DNA of 64,000 bases from positions 8,884,554 to 8,948,553 of the forward strand of contig JACBWW010000015.1 of assembly GCA_020086605.1 (NCBI GenBank), given 5' to 3'. Positions 37,831 to 53,100 of the stretch are shown piece after piece. The notes under the pieces are model-generated. The model was not told the DNA's origin. It worked only from the letters and a program-made list of their open reading frames with translations, and ran no database searches. The DNA comes from Lanius collurio. Its lineage: Eukaryota; Chordata; Aves; Passeriformes; Laniidae. Numbering within the stretch: the first letter of the stretch is position 1; each line of letters opens with the position of its first letter. A program made the translations under genes and the position numbers.

Positions 37831-40715
37831 CAAGAGAAGACCAAAAGCCTACTGAGAAATAGGGCATATTGGCACAGGATCAATGCCAAAATATCTGCAT
37901 TTCCCTGACTCCCTGATGTCTTGGACTATGAACAGTGACTGTGGCTTGGCTGCAAAATGCCAAGATGAACTTTTCTGTTTGATTTAAAGAGAAATTGTGA
38001 AATTCCTATCTCTGTGGAAATCTTTGAAGGCAAGCTGGGGGATGGGGACTAGGGCTGTTGTGAGGAGAGAATTTTCTTGCTGAAATACAAGGGCATAATG
38101 ACAAAGACCTCCAGGATGGATCAGTGAAGCTCAGTCATGTGATCAGGTGATTAACACCAGAAAAAGATGGCACTGTGCTTCGGAGAGGAAAATTTCTACT
38201 AATATGCCTCCTAGGTAACAAGAAGAGATAGCTTGCACAAGGACAAAGAAGAAATCTGTGGCAACATCTGAAAAGTAGTCAAGATTTCATGTCAAGTTTC
38301 TGAGTTTAATAGCAAACAGTCCTCTACCTCCTATTCCATGTGACTGAAGGATTCTTTAAGAGCTGACAAACTGAAATCTTCTGAAACCTTAAAAACGTTA
38401 ATATTTTATTTGCAGTCGATGAAATGCACTTCATACTGAATTATTTGGACATCATCAAGAAATTGGTTAAAATGTAGTTTCATCTAGCCAGAAGATTTCA
38501 GATTATATGAAAAGTGACAATATTCTCACCCTTTTTTTCTGTCCTCCACCAGACTACCCAACATGCAGCACAATGGGAGAAGCAGAGTGACAGGAGAGCC
38601 CTTGGCTGTGGCCTGTGTGTAAGCAGTGAAAACAGCCAAAGGATGTTGGTCTGGTGATGAGCATGTACTCTGTAGTGGAGCACAGCAAAGGAGGCAGGTT
38701 GTGAATTCCTATCCTTTCATGGTGCAGCCTTTGTCTAGGGGAGGAAAGCAGCAGTTTCTTGCTTGGGGCAGAGCCAGGGTTGAGTCCAAAGCCAGCAAAG
38801 TCCATCTGTCATATCTGCAATGGATTGGCCAAGTTTGTAGCACAGATTTACACCGTAGGCTACAACTGTGAAGAAATTCAGAATTGCAGTTATTTTCACT
38901 GGTTTAAAACTACAACTTTCTTAAACAGAGATGTACTATTTTTTTTTCAGCATGGGAAATGTAAATACAGGTGTAATCAAGACTCACTGGGAAAGCTGCA
39001 AAAGTGGAATTAGATTGGAATACGATTTCCACCTTTAGCTGCTTGGCTGTAGAATCATGTTGTTACTCAATTTCTGCCCTAGTAAATTTCAACATTTTTT
39101 TCTTTGCAATGACACAAATTTAAAAGAGGAATAGAAAAACTAATAATTCCTCTCTCAGGACCAGCTTCAGAATAAACAGTTGAACTCTGTGGAGAAGAGA
39201 AATGTGGTTAAATTTTTTTTAAAAGAGCAATTGATAATCAGCTCACAGCAGTAAACACTTCACTGTGGAGCCAAGGGAGTTTGCCTGTTTCTCTTCCATT
39301 TCAGTTTCTAAAGGAAAGGTTACTCTTGCCTCCCTAAATCAGAAGAGTTTTAGGAAAACCTCACTGCAGTCTTGAAATCATGCCTCCACACTGAAAGCAG
39401 TAATTTAAAATCAGGCTGTCATTAGCAGTTATTATTGACAAGCTGAAGTGCTCTAAAAAGGCTAAATTTTGCTGATTTTAGGTAACCCCTCACTCAGCCT
39501 AAAGCCCAGTGCACTGACATTGACAACAGGGTTTGATAATGAATCACCTTGTGTTCCAACTCCTGTGTGTGACAAAGCCCCTCTTGGAATCTACTCTAAG
39601 TCCTGAGCTATGATGCACATTTTCAGTGATAAGCTATGCAGTTATTAAGGACAATTTATTTGAATGTAATTTTGAGCAAATTCTGAGAAGAGAGCTTTAA
39701 ATATTCAATCTTCATTTTCCACTGCAACACACGCACATTAATTTATGTTATTTATAATTCTATAAAATTAATCTGGTATAACCATATATTAAGAAAATAA
39801 TTGATTCAGTGAAATTCTGTCTCATCATTCATTTTCCCCAAATGAGGAAAGGATTAATTAGTTTTTATTAAAATTCATTATGGATGTTATTACTTTTCCT
39901 GATATTTTTCCTGACATTTTCCTCTAATTTCTTAATTTTTCACATAGTTTGTGCTTATCTTTAGTCAGGAGAGGTATTTCCCTAACTGAACTCACCAACC
40001 ACATGCAGTCCAAATCTCAAATTTCATGTGTTTATTCCAGCACTCCAGAAAACACCTTGACTTGTCTTACATATTTTAATTTTTTCTGTTATTTTAAAAA
40101 ATATGCTTCAACAATGTTGTTATTAAGATTTTCTTAAGACTGATTTTGCTGCCTATTCTTACAGCACCTGAAATATCATACAAGTATATTTCCATCACAC
40201 ATCCATATTATTTTCAGTCCCCAGTTCCCCATTTCAATCTGTTCCTGGCAATTAATTTCCTACATCTGATTTACTGTCAATCATTTCTGCTTAACACCTG
40301 CCTGTTTCATAATGCTAAATCTAGATGGCATTCCTGGGCACCTCTAATACTCTTCTTTCTTATAATTGCTAATGAAGTCTAGACTTCTCCAAAGGAAAAG
40401 ATGAGAAAATGGGATAAATTACATTCAAGCCCTGTTAGCAGCTGCTACCATTCAAGAAGACAGCTGCAGAAAGGTACTACAAACATCATCAACCAGTCTA
40501 AGGCCACATGGACTGAAGGAATAATCACTTTTTTTCTCTACATTTATCAGCTTTATTTCTCTCCAGATTTATTTCTTTTTTGCATCTGTTCTGCCCCATG
40601 GGATCACCTGCCCTTCTCTCCTTCCCTATGAATCTATATTCTATTTCTGTACTTTCCACATCCTTCAGTATGGTAAAGTTATTTTCCTACTGTATTTGTC
40701 ACTAGCAGACTTTTT
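37831..40715. other. Non-genic sequence
   Basis: Four overlapping frames on both strands at 38498-39013 (61-84 codons) are mutually exclusive and unrecognised. No repeat is recognised elsewhere. Confidence 0.5.
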
Positions 40716-40768
40716 CAGAGAATCATGGGATGGTTTGGGTTGGACAGAACCTAAAAGATCATCTAGTT
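40716..40768 (-). mobile_element. CR1 3'-terminal fragment
   Basis: The plus strand reads agagaatcatgggatggtt, tgggttggacagaacc and taaaagatcatctagtt. These are the terminal CR1 boxes in minus orientation. Similarity ends at about 40768, so only the last 50 bp or so of CR1 was inserted or preserved. Confidence 0.8.
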
Positions 40769-41143
40769 AAAGATAGCATGTTGTACATGCCAGCATCTTA
40801 CGACATTCATGTGACATTTCTTTTCCGTTCATGCCTCAGTACTAGCTACTGTCTTTCGTTTTTTTTACCCCATTATAAAAAATTAATGAAAACCTCTTTT
40901 ATTAACAAGTTTATTGAGCTGGACGCCATGGCTGAAACTCTCAGCTTTTGTCAGCAAAAGCAAGATTAAGCACAGATCCACTGTGAGCAGAGATTTCCTT
41001 CATCAATAACAATTTTGTGACACTGTCCTGTCACAAAATGTAGACTCTACAAAGCCCAACCAAGCCATCATAGAGACTGTCACTTTATTCACTTTGGAAA
41101 AAAATGAAGCTCTGTCTACATCCGGGAGAAGATTCAAATATGC
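40769..41143. other. Non-genic sequence
   Basis: Nothing is recognised. I checked this flank for the non-CR1 head found in the first 4 kb and saw only a short word match. Confidence 0.5.
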
Positions 41144-41158
41144 TTTTTTTTTTTTTTT
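41144..41158. repeat. T15 homopolymer
   Basis: This is an uninterrupted run of 15 T. Confidence 0.9.
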
Positions 41159-44100
41159 AAGTGAGGTGTTGGAGTTTTTCCCTTCAGGGCAGAATTTTCC
41201 CTTTATTTAAGCTGTTGACTAGCATATCCCACTAAGTCTGTGATCAAAGCTAGGAATTCTGTTTACTGTCACATGAACTACACTGCTCTTGACAGAGACT
41301 TTGTCAAAATCTGACAGGCTCTGCAGTGGGAAATATTACACACTGCAAACAGAAACATCTAGCATAGCACTAGGGAACAACAGCAATAAAAACCACACAA
41401 GGCTTTCACTGGATTGTGTAAACCAGCCCATTCTTACCATTAGACTGCTTCACCTTTGACTGCAGCATGCACGTTGTTTGTGGATACAACTGGGGGATAC
41501 AGCTCACCTGCAGCTCACCTCAGGTGACTTCGGTCTGTACAGGTGCTCCAGCTGACAGTGCATCCACTGTAGGATGGTCCACTCACTGGCAAGCTAGCTG
41601 GCCACTTGAGATGTCAGCTGTTGGGCTGAAGGTGTAGCTGATTCTTTTATTTCCCATATTTATTAATTGAATGCTTGTCAGTACATGTGACAGTTTTCAG
41701 TCTCAAAGTCCAGGGAGTAAATGCTCTGTGACTGGGATTCTTTTGTATCTCTTTGAACAGAACAGAAACAAAATGAAATCACAAAAACTACATCTTTCAA
41801 ATTATAAGATTAAAGTTTCAAATTTTATCTATGTTTCTATCTACTTATGTTAAGCTCTATATCTATAAAGGTAAAAAAACTTCTTCCTAAAATTTTAATA
41901 TGCATCTTTCTTGATAGCACACGCCATTACAAGCTTTAGTGAAAATGCAAAGAAGCAAAATGAAGGCAATGCTTTTATTGCTCTTAAGACACAGTTATAC
42001 AAGCCATTAATTGGTCTGCAAACCTCCAGTTGAGCAAAGTCTGTTAAAACTAATATTGGTCTGAAGAACTTATATGGCCTCTAGTCTTTGAATTCAGTTG
42101 AAGTAATAAACATACATTACTGCATGAAAAGCAATGATGATTGGGGAAAAAAAAAAAGAAAAAAGGGGAGAAACTCATTAAACTGCATGAGTTTTACTAA
42201 TAATTTCAGCAGCAACAGGATTATACTGGAGGGAAAAATTTTGTTCCTTTGGTCAGGTAGAACAGGGGTCACAATTCTGAACACCTATTGCACTAATATT
42301 TTATATGACATTATTCAGTGCCATTGATGCCTTACTTTATGCCAGAAATAGTTCTAAAGGTGCTTTCCCAGGGCAGTCCAATTAGCCCATACAAACACAG
42401 CTGTACCATCCCTCATGGTTCTACATTTTGATGTGGAGTGACAGAGTGCATTGTAAAGTTGCTGTCTCAGGTGCACTGAGTTAAGGTTACTTTCTCCAGG
42501 GAAAATGCATAAAGTCATGAACGTGTTCTGAAGGCAAAGTCAACTAAAGGAAGATAACTAAAGGAAAAAGAAGCAGCTGCATCATGGTCGTCATCAAGCA
42601 CTTCTCAGAGTGTGTGATTACAGCTTTCTAAAGGTGTCAGATAGAGAAATAATCGATGTCATCAACAGACATGCAAGGAAGAAGCACAATGGTAAAGGAA
42701 AAAGGGCTTGATGTCATCAAAGGGATTTAGCTGAATCTCATGGGAGAGCACAATGGAGAAGATGCAGGGAGCTGAGCTGACAAAGAGAAAGATAAGGGAA
42801 TGTGCTTGCCAATAAACTAGAAGGATAAAAGGACTGGAGTTTTAGTGAGGGATAGCCATGAGACCTCAGAGTTAAAATTAAAGCTAACAGAAAATAGATA
42901 AAATCTCTGATAGAGAAAGGAAATCCTAAAGGCCTCCATCTATTCAAATATATCACACTGGGGAGAGTGGAGGTACCAGGAGTAACTGTTCTTTCTCACA
43001 TGCAGACTCCAGATTTATACCAGAGGCAACTTCATAGAGAAGAATGTTTATTTTTTTTATGAAAAAGCTACTACTGTGTTAAGATAGAATATTATTACTA
43101 AAAGGCCTAAATTGTTAGTGATTGCATTATAACTACATGTAGAAAATATAAAATAATCTGCTTTTAATAGCAGGTGAGTGGGAGAAGCATGGAGAGCAGA
43201 CAGCAGTAGCAGCTACTACTACAAATCTTCACAGGTTCCCGTCTTTCTTAAAAGCAATAGCAAAATACTAACTTCATTAATGTTGGATTTCCTAAATGAG
43301 AATATTTATCAGATTTTCAATACAAGGCAGCCTTCTCAGATAACATATAATTACAATCACGAAACCACAGAGATCAGAGGTATAAAGTAAATGGGAAAAA
43401 CCCCCACCCCATAAAATAACCTCCAGGACTTTCACTAAACACAGACTTTTTCACTATTTAACTCTGATTTGTATGAATAGCAAGAGAACAATCAATGTTA
43501 GTATATGAATCTTGTAGAACTAATATTTAACAGTAATCTTTAAGGCTTTATCACAAGACTATAAGGAACAATAAGTGGCTTTTGTTACTTATTAGATATT
43601 AATGTGCAGCTGAACTATTAAAGAATCTCACAAGGTCATTACAACTACACTCCATTTCCATGAGCCCTCTCCCAGGTATTTAAAGTGGAAAAAAAAAGAC
43701 AACAAAAAGAATATAAAATATGAATATTTCTTCTTTTATGAAAATGGTGTTATTTAATCTTAGGAATGATCTTCTTGAAATATTTAGTTCAGGTTTGCTC
43801 TAAGTAGTACAGATTTGAAAAGCCCCAAGATGCTGAGCATGAAGACAGATAATATCACTTCTTTTCTTGAAAGTGTCCTATCACCAGTTCACATTGCAAG
43901 AAAATACTACAAGTTTTACATCTTTTCACAGATGCCCTCCCTGCTATTCATTCAGCTGTTAAGGCTTTTTCCTGAGGCTTTGTGCTTTTTGATATTTCAA
44001 TCACACTTTAAGAAATGAAACAGTTGTGTCTCCCATACTAAAAGTCTTGCATCTTTAAAGACATACACGTAACAGACTGGATTTATAAAGAGAAAGAATC

Positions 44101-47100
44101 AGCAGCTGGATCTGTTCTGGTGAGAAAAGTACATTTAGAGGTTGAGATCAGAGATTTCATTCACAGCTAGCTGATTTAGATGGGCTTCCATTCCAGAAAT
44201 AAGAAGGATGGATATTGGCTGCCTACCAGCTGAAAAATCCATGAATGGACAGTCATTGGGGTGGGCCATAAATACAGATGACTTGTCCTTTTAGCAATTT
44301 TGCACGAATATTTGTACTGATGTGAAGGAGGGCAGAAAGCCACTTTGTTCTGTTCTTCAGTTGCAGTGAGCCAGTGTGGCTGCTGGTCATTTCTAGTCCT
44401 GCCTGGCAGAAGGCACCATCGAGCTGTACGCACCAGTCTGGAGACAGAACATACAGACATAAGCCCTTATACACACATTTTCTTTGATATTCATCCAACT
44501 GGCTGGCTTTGTAAAGTCCTTACTCTACATGTTAATGAAGTACAAGCTTTCCAACACAGACAACATATTTTTTATAATGCTCAGAGACAACAGTATGATT
44601 TAGTGGCCACCACTGTGCCTAATATTGACTCTCTTTAGTATAATCTTGCAGTCACATACCATTCTGTTAATGCTGAGACCCAGATGACCATATCCCCCCT
44701 GAAAATATAAAGGTATACTCATCCCAATAAGCTTTTATTCTTTGGCCTGCTCTGGCATAATCAGTGTTGTGTTTGTACAGTCAGAAAAGCTCATTGTTGC
44801 AAATTCTGTGCAGGTGACCACTGCCTGTGGCATTCAACCTGTTTCCACAGCTTGTTTGGAGTAAATGTTCTGGGATGAATGGGGAACAGTGTTTGTGGGT
44901 TCAGTAGCACTGCCTGTCTCTCGCTTTCTCATACACTCATGACCCAAGAAGTGCTCAACAAGAGGACAGGGGTCACAGTGGGACAGTGGTGATACCCTAA
45001 GTTAGTTAAAGTCGGAGTTCATGTGATTCAAGCTGAGCCTTCTATTTTACACATAAGACAGGGGAAGTTAATGCACAATCTTTTAGTTACTAAAATTACA
45101 GTTATTTGATTAAAATTCCAATCACTTCATAAGCTTAGCAAATAAGAGTGGAAGTGAACATAATGGAAAGTAGTTTGAACAAAAATAAAAACTGTACATA
45201 TGAATAGACAGTAAAAAATCATTACAATTGAAATCAAATTAAAACATAATTGAATTTCAGGAAGTCTAAATATGACTTATTGCAGGATCTTTGTTTGACA
45301 CCGGAACATGTGTTTTCATTCAACAATCAACATCCATAATGCACATGGCCTTTTAAGTTCATATGAGTTTAAGAAAAGGATGACATTCCTATTTTAAAAT
45401 TAGGTAAATTATGTAGAAAGCCTTTATTTTGTGGGTTTTTTTCCTTCTTCCAGAAGTGGCTGGGAAAAAAAGAAACTGGTAAAAGTTTCATGATTTTCAG
45501 AGATGTGTTTAGCTCCAGTGGGTACCTTGGTAAAATATCAACCACTGTGAATATGATAAACCCACAATAAGAATTTACATTAAGAAAAGGCAAAGGCAAA
45601 ATTTAGAGATTCTTGATGGAAAAGCTGACATGGATATAGATAAAAACAAGCTATACTGTACCTGTGCTAAAGGATCTTTTAATTCACACTTTATTTTTTC
45701 CTGTCAGAAAAAAAAAATGTGTACTTACAGGAAGAGCAGGATAATTTCTTTTATGTTACAAGGTCATAAAATACTTTTCCAAGCACAAAGGTTTGAAAAG
45801 CTGTGTTTTTGCTGTTTAAAAGAACCATTGCTTTCTCCATTCTCACAAAATTTTTCTGCATCAGCCAGGTACAACTTCAAGATTACATATGTACCTTCTT
45901 TTTTTGCAGAAGAAAATTTGTCGGGAAGAAGACAAAATTTGTCCTTCCTGATAAACTTTGTGTCCTTCCTCTTCATGCATAAATTTGCTGGAATTTCATA
46001 ATTTAGTGACATCACATTTGGCTTAACAACCAAAACTACCTTCCCACAGAACATCTCACCAGAGGGAGGCACGCTAGAGAGTGGAAAAAAACAAGTATGC
46101 AAAAACTTCCCTGACAGAAGAGATGAAGAAATTGCATTTCTGCTGTGTGTAATTCAAAATATACCAATGTGCACTGTCCATTTAGAAGACAGTATTCTGT
46201 ATGCTAAACATCATCACACATGAAAGAGAAATTTAAAATATATACAGAATTGATGTTTAAATAGGTGAGTTAATTCAAGGTGAAAATACCTTCTTGAAAA
46301 CTAAGATTTTCATATAAAGATGACTAATTTGACAAACAGATTAATTACAAATGCATGTAACTAAAAAAGTTTTTTTTCAGGTTTTATTAAAACACAAACA
46401 CTATGGTGGATTTGGAATAAAAATTAAATTGACCAGAAAGATGGAAATTTGAGAAGCTCAACTACCAGTAACCTGTCAGCAATGAGATAACAAGAATATT
46501 CTAAGCCAAAGCCAAGGAGACATTGGCTGCTTTACTGTGAAGGTTTATCGTGGATGGTGTTATTACTCTGTTACAGTGATAGCTGTATCACTACTGAGTT
46601 CCTAAACTCAGAGCAATTAGTGATTTTATTCTATGGGAACAAAACCACAAGTATTACATAACAAATGCAAATCCTTTTCTTGAGTGCCAAAAAGGGATGA
46701 TTGCATAACTGAATAAAGAAAGAAGAAGGATGTGTCACAGTAAATCTTAAAGATTTTATAGTCCACAAGGTAATATAATAAAACATGTTAAAGGAAAAAA
46801 CAGATTTTGTTATAAAAGTACCCATCCCATGTGAATGATCTGAAATGTGGAATCTGATCTGCCACAACATTTTGAGCCAAGAATGTGCTAGCACTTGGTT
46901 GAAAACATGCTATTTTTCCTTTTTCCAAGTTGAATCTTTATCTAAAGATTACTTCAAACCATAAGAATACAAGTCATATGCATAAAGCATCTGTACAGAA
47001 GCATAATCCCATTATTCTCTAAAGACAATGAATACAATTACTCATGCATACTATCACTTCCAGAATCTTCAATTCTGCACCATTTGGGGGTATTTCCCAC

Positions 47101-50100
47101 TTTCTGTATTCTTAAATTATTTTAAAGAACATTTAACCTGGATCTTGACCACTCAGATTCAAAACTGAATCTCAAAACTTTCAGGCATTAACCTCCCCAT
47201 GGTAAAGCAGTTTTTGCACCTTCAGATTTTCCCATATTAAGACACTGGTCTCAATGCTGAGCAGCAAGGTACCTAGTTTATGTACAAAGGTCAGAAGCCT
47301 CAGAGGAATGCTGCCTACCTCCCTTACAGGTCTTATATGGCATGGGGAAGACTGGTATTTAGTTCTGTTTTCTGAATAGTGAAGTTCAAACTTAGATACT
47401 TCTTCACAGCAGGTTAATGAAGCTCAAACACCACTCAGACTAAATTCCCTTTAACTCCTACTATAGTATCTCAGTACTTCTGGGTATCTCCTAATACACA
47501 GTGAAAATCAGACCCTTCATTTCCAGAAGTAATAAGGCATCAATATAAAGATTTTCATTTACTCATATGGGTTAAGATTAATAACAATAAATAATATATG
47601 ACTCTCTTTTAAAGAGATGTTTATACCTTTGTGCTGTATTTCAGGTTTGACTCACATAACAGAAAGCCCCTTAAAACATCTTCAGTACAACTAATGCAAA
47701 TAAGCAACTCTTTAATGAGAAGTTTCTATTAGTTAGTTCTACTAGCCAGAAAGTTTATATTAAGCACAGTTGGATTACTTGATGAATAAAAGTGGTTCTG
47801 ACCATGAATAAAGATTTTCAGTTCATTTCTATGGCTTAATTGTGCTATCCTGACCAGCACTAAGCCATTCTTCATCCTGCTGGTAGTCCCACTGAACATC
47901 ATTCATATCTTCATGTTCTCATCTAAAGGTAAAACTGACTCAACATAGCAGTTCATAAAGAGAGAATGATCCATTTACTCCATACCCTGAAAGCTATATC
48001 AACCAGTTCAAAAATAGCTGCTATTAATTGAAAGGGAAAAGTAGATTGTATTTTATAATATCAACTGCTTTGGTGTTTTTAACTTTGAAATACTAATTTT
48101 ATAATTGTGTAAGTTAATACAAGTTCCAGTCTTTAATTCTGTATTGACAAAAACTACAAAAAGGTGATAGGAGGTGCAATAGTCTATCAAAGTTGATTCC
48201 TGAAAGCTTTAAAAGAACCCCAAAGCTATGGAAATGAAATGCAGGTATAGATGAAAAAATACAACCCAGATAACTACTGAGATACAATTTTTTAAGCCCC
48301 AGGAAAAGATACATTATTCTATAAGTAATTTTTTTTAAACTAACTTCCAATGAATATAAAACAGGAAACTAAATGAAATTTCCTATATGTTTTCTCATTA
48401 GAAAAACCCCACCAAACTTAGAAAGGTCATAAAATCTCAGCAGTAGAATCAAACTATCTGAATACATTCAAGACAATTTGATGTTATGATATGATTCAGT
48501 GTACTTAGCTAACCATAATGCATTGAATAATTATTATATCTGGATAATACATACTGTAAGATCTTAGTTTTTAGTGAAATTGCTTTAAATAAAATGTTAA
48601 TCCTTAGTGACTCTTATTTTTATATTGGAATTTAGTTTTAAATTAAAATCAAATATGAATTGTACCTTGATAAAAATTATTCTTGAAACCTATGTTCTTT
48701 CATAAAATTATTTATACATTTATGCATTTCTAGTTCCATACTTAAATTAATTACTTAATTTCAGCCCCAAAAATGAAATATGCAAAAGCAGTATTTAATC
48801 GCTGAGTCAACTGGTCATTTTTACCAGCATCCAGACAGTTTGTTTGAATTATTTCACATTTGTTGTTTTCTCATAATAGTCTTTCCAGATTTCAGTCAGT
48901 TCCTAAATGTATTCATTGCATTTTGTCATATTTGATATATCAGTGATTCCTCCCTCACAGTGAAACGAAAAAAGATTTTTTTTTACTCTTTGAATTGAAT
49001 CACATTTCATTGGACAGTATTATACACAAGATACTTTCAAGCCTGTGAAATAATTATTTTTCAGGTTTAGCTCCTAGACACATAGGAAGTGAATCCTTTA
49101 TCACTGGATTTATCAGCTTCAAGACAGTGCCTCTTTCAGACTTTGTCACAAACCATCAGCTTTAGGAGTGTTAAAGATTTATAGGTCCATACCTGTGAAT
49201 ATTTTCTTCATCTCCCCAAGGTGTGCAGGGTCTTCAGTCAAGATTCAACTCTTGTCTAAATAATTTCAGAGCTGTTTACTGGTACTTTATGGTTTTGAGT
49301 ATAGAAAGGTGTGTTTTTTCCTTGTTCAAATAGGGTTGGGAGAAGTTTCTGCTCCAAACAACCCTTGCAAAAGCTCTGTTGTTAAGTAAATCATGCTGCC
49401 TCATGTGTTCTCCACAGAGATAATTATCCACAAATTGGATCTCTGGCTGTGTTTTACAAGACTTTGAGTAGTGTTCACAACCTCTTAATTATGCCCTTGG
49501 AGATACTGTCTTCATTTGTCCTGTCCTTATCAAACCCAAATTTTTCACATGATGTGTCACTCCTGTGCCCTCAAATGCTGATTTTTATATCTGGATTGTA
49601 TAACTTAGAATCTTTTTCCATTTCCTCATCTGACGTTTTTGTGTCCAACTGTTGTGAAAACCATGCCTCTTTGAAGAAATTATTACTGGGGAGGAGAGTA
49701 TTTGTCTTATATTGGCTTTCTCAGCAGAACCTGAAAGCTTGTCTAGGGTGTGGGGAGAGTTTGTTGTAGTCCACAGCTTTTTCCATGACATGAAAAAAAG
49801 TTAGCATGTGCTAATCCCAGCTACTCTGGTCAACCTGCTGAGAGTTCGTAACAAGCAGTTGAGGGAGCAGCAGCTTCTTGCACCAGCTCTGACAGATCCT
49901 TTGAAGCCAGCCAGACACACTTCCTTCAGCAGTCAGCTCAGCTATTCAGTTGGATATTGGCCCTACAATGTATCAAAAACTTTGCATGATCAGGCACACA
50001 ATTTAGTGGAGCACATGAAGCACATGTCTGGTCACAGTACAAATTTCTGATACGCATCAGCCACATGCCATTTTGTGAGGCTTAAATTCAACCTTTCCCT

Positions 50101-53100
50101 TGCATGTATGTGGTGTGTCAAAACATTGTCATAGGCTGCAAACAGTTACACATTTTCAGACAAAAAATCATTTTCTCTTACCATTATGCAACCACTCACT
50201 AACTTCCTTAATTTTTGCTTAACCTTTTAATTCAAATAAAGGTTTGCTTTTGATTAATGTAGTTTAACTAGAAAAGAACACAAAAAAATGTGCAGGCTTC
50301 CCATTTAGCTCTCACTTGGGCCAGTTAAATAACATTTGTCACAGCAACAGTGTCATTCTGATCAGTTAGGCTCAGCCTCAGTAGGTATCTCATGAGACCA
50401 AAGCCCTGTAACTCAATTCAGAAAATCCATAGTAAAGCACTCAAATGTGGTGAAAAAAATTGTGTTTGTGTTCAACTCCTTGAATAGGCAGAGTACTGAA
50501 TGATAAAACAGCTCTCAAATGGATATTTTGTGCTAATAATATTTTCTATAGTAATTATTTCTGTGCATTAAAAAAAAAGGTATAGCAAACTAGATCTTCC
50601 CTTTGTTGCTTTTCATTAGGTTTGCTTTGGAATAAAAACTTGTTTTTAACTTGTGTCTCATTTTGGACAGGCTCTAAAAAGATTTTCTTATCATATAAGC
50701 AATTCACTCTATGACTGCACATTCACCTACAGTGCAAAAAGGTTACGACTTTTAGTTCAAAGAAAACCACTAAAACAACATTTTTGTTGTAATGATTGAA
50801 GACAATTTCATCAAAATTAAATTTTTGGCACAGGTGAATGAGGCAAACTATAATTGACAGAGGACAGTCAGAAAAGTGCTTTAGTTCATCTGCAGGAAAG
50901 TAATTCAGAGTTTCTGCAATTTGAGCACAAGAAAAGTTGTACCCTTTTCTTTTAACTAAATGTAGAGGAAGGGTATAATATTGGTTTTCATCGTGAAATC
51001 AATGCAAATCTGGTTGGAGGGGAAATTAGTAACATTAAGCAGTAATGGGAGAGGTGAAGTAATGGGCATTTGTCCTTAGCTTTTAATGAATCTTTATTTG
51101 GAAACCAGATCAGTTACATTGACACACGTATCCATTGACAGATAAATTCTGGACATAACACATAAATTACATTATCAGGTTGGACATCAGCTTCCTAACC
51201 CTAATCACAAGAAGATAGACTACTTATTTTCTTATGTTGCTGAGGCCATAGGAGCCCTGGTATAATCTTTTTCAAGTGAACCATTATTGAAGCTTGCATA
51301 TTTTATAGCAAAAAAGACACTAGATAATCTCCTCTTTGTGTGTTCACTTGTATGTATCGATGGGAGGAACTATTCTATACCTGCTGTAATTTTTCAGAAA
51401 TGTACTGCATTGTTGCTATTATCTATTTTTGGTGTAAAAAAATATTGAAAAAAATTTCTACGCTACTCTCTCCAGTTTGCTTGTCAGTGCATTCTTACTC
51501 TGAATGGCCTCTTCTAGTGAACTTTATAAATGTTCTTGGCAGCTAACTGGGAAATGTTAATCAAGGGTTTCGCTTAACAAGGAGCTGTAAATTATCCCAC
51601 TTGTTAAGTTTTCCGATAGCCATCTTTCAAATTTAATTATTGGCACTGTTTTTCACCCACCACTCAAAGACAATTATTTGACTATTTTATAAATTGCATT
51701 ATCAAGGATTTTGCATCCCTTTAATAAATAATAATTCTACCAAATTCTTACAGAACATCACTCTAGTGAGTTATTAACAAGCTCTTAATAGTTATCATTT
51801 CAATACATCTGATAAGTATCATAAATCTTAATACAGAAAAATTATGCGAAGAGAGAAAAGCCCCATGGGCTTTGCTGCAGCCAGGATTATGTTGGTAATA
51901 CATACAGAAACAGGGAATGTCTTCCCACTCTTCCAGCTGTTTAAGCAAGTACTGCCTGTAAGAGAGGGAATAATTATTTTGTGAAATTATCACGTCAGGA
52001 AAGTGAATACAGCTCTCCCACAGAGTAGAGGTAGATGCTGAAATTTTGGGATAAGATGGGATTTAAGGCATTCCCACATCTTCATTGAATTTCTTCAGCT
52101 AGCTTACTCCTTTGACTGCTATATTGTTTCCAGCATTATTTTGATATCCTTTGCTGTTACTGCAGAGTGAATTGTATCTAACTTGGATATTGTTAAAGCT
52201 TCTGTGACGCCTTTCAAACACCGAGTCGCCAACATGGGGACACCTGATTCCAGTTTACTGATTAGTCTGAAAACTGACTAAACATTAACCTTTTGTTCAG
52301 AGTTGGATATGTAGGCTATGATTATTCAGAGCATCTCTTCCTAAAAGAAGAGACTCAACATCCTTAGAAATTCCCATGAAACCAAATGAGTTAACTAGAA
52401 ACTGAAAAACCTGAAGAATCTGGTTCTGACATAGGATGGGCCAGTAATTCATGGAAAATTTGAGGTTTACTGAAGCAGAATTTACATTTTATTGGAGGCA
52501 AACTACTATTGAACAGTTCCTCTTTCCAATTTTTTTTCATTTGTATCTCAATGCAGCTGCAATGAACTTAATTTCGTTTTCTTTCTTCTTAATGGCTGGG
52601 AATATAATTATCCCTCAGAGAAAAGCTTTCAACCAAACCACATAAAAGCACTTCTGCTGCAACACCGGTGTCTGAGCCATTGTTTGAGCATGCTAATGCG
52701 CTGCTGTAGCAATAGATAAGGATAGAAGTGTGTGGTCAGAGAGGCCAGAGTTGTATAAAGACTCTTTGGGGACTAAGAAACAATCTATTCACTAATATAA
52801 ATCATACGCTGTTAAAGTGAAAAATAAAATCTCCTTTGCAGGAATGAGGAAATCACCAGACATCAATGGAGTGGGGCACTTATGTATTATTCAGTAGACA
52901 ATAGAGAATGTAGTAATTGATTTTGGAGAGGATAAGATTTGTCCAGATGAATCTTCCAAAGCCAGCTAAAGTCTTTTTCACCCCATTAGTATCCCCAGCA
53001 CCTAAGTCATGGACAGAAAAAAAGCACTAAAATGAAGATAAGTTAAAAAAACTCTGACTAGGGATTGACATTTATAACAGGGGTGGTGCAGTGTTTTTAA

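Noticed and set aside
40769..40830. Possible third copy of the non-CR1 head next to the CR1 tail at 40716
   Set aside because: Only a short word (atgttgtac) matches, and the order and spacing of the rest do not follow the head segment.
45630..46102. 123-codon plus-strand and 112-codon minus-strand overlapping frames
   Set aside because: They are mutually overlapping, have Lys/Phe-rich composition and show no family signature.
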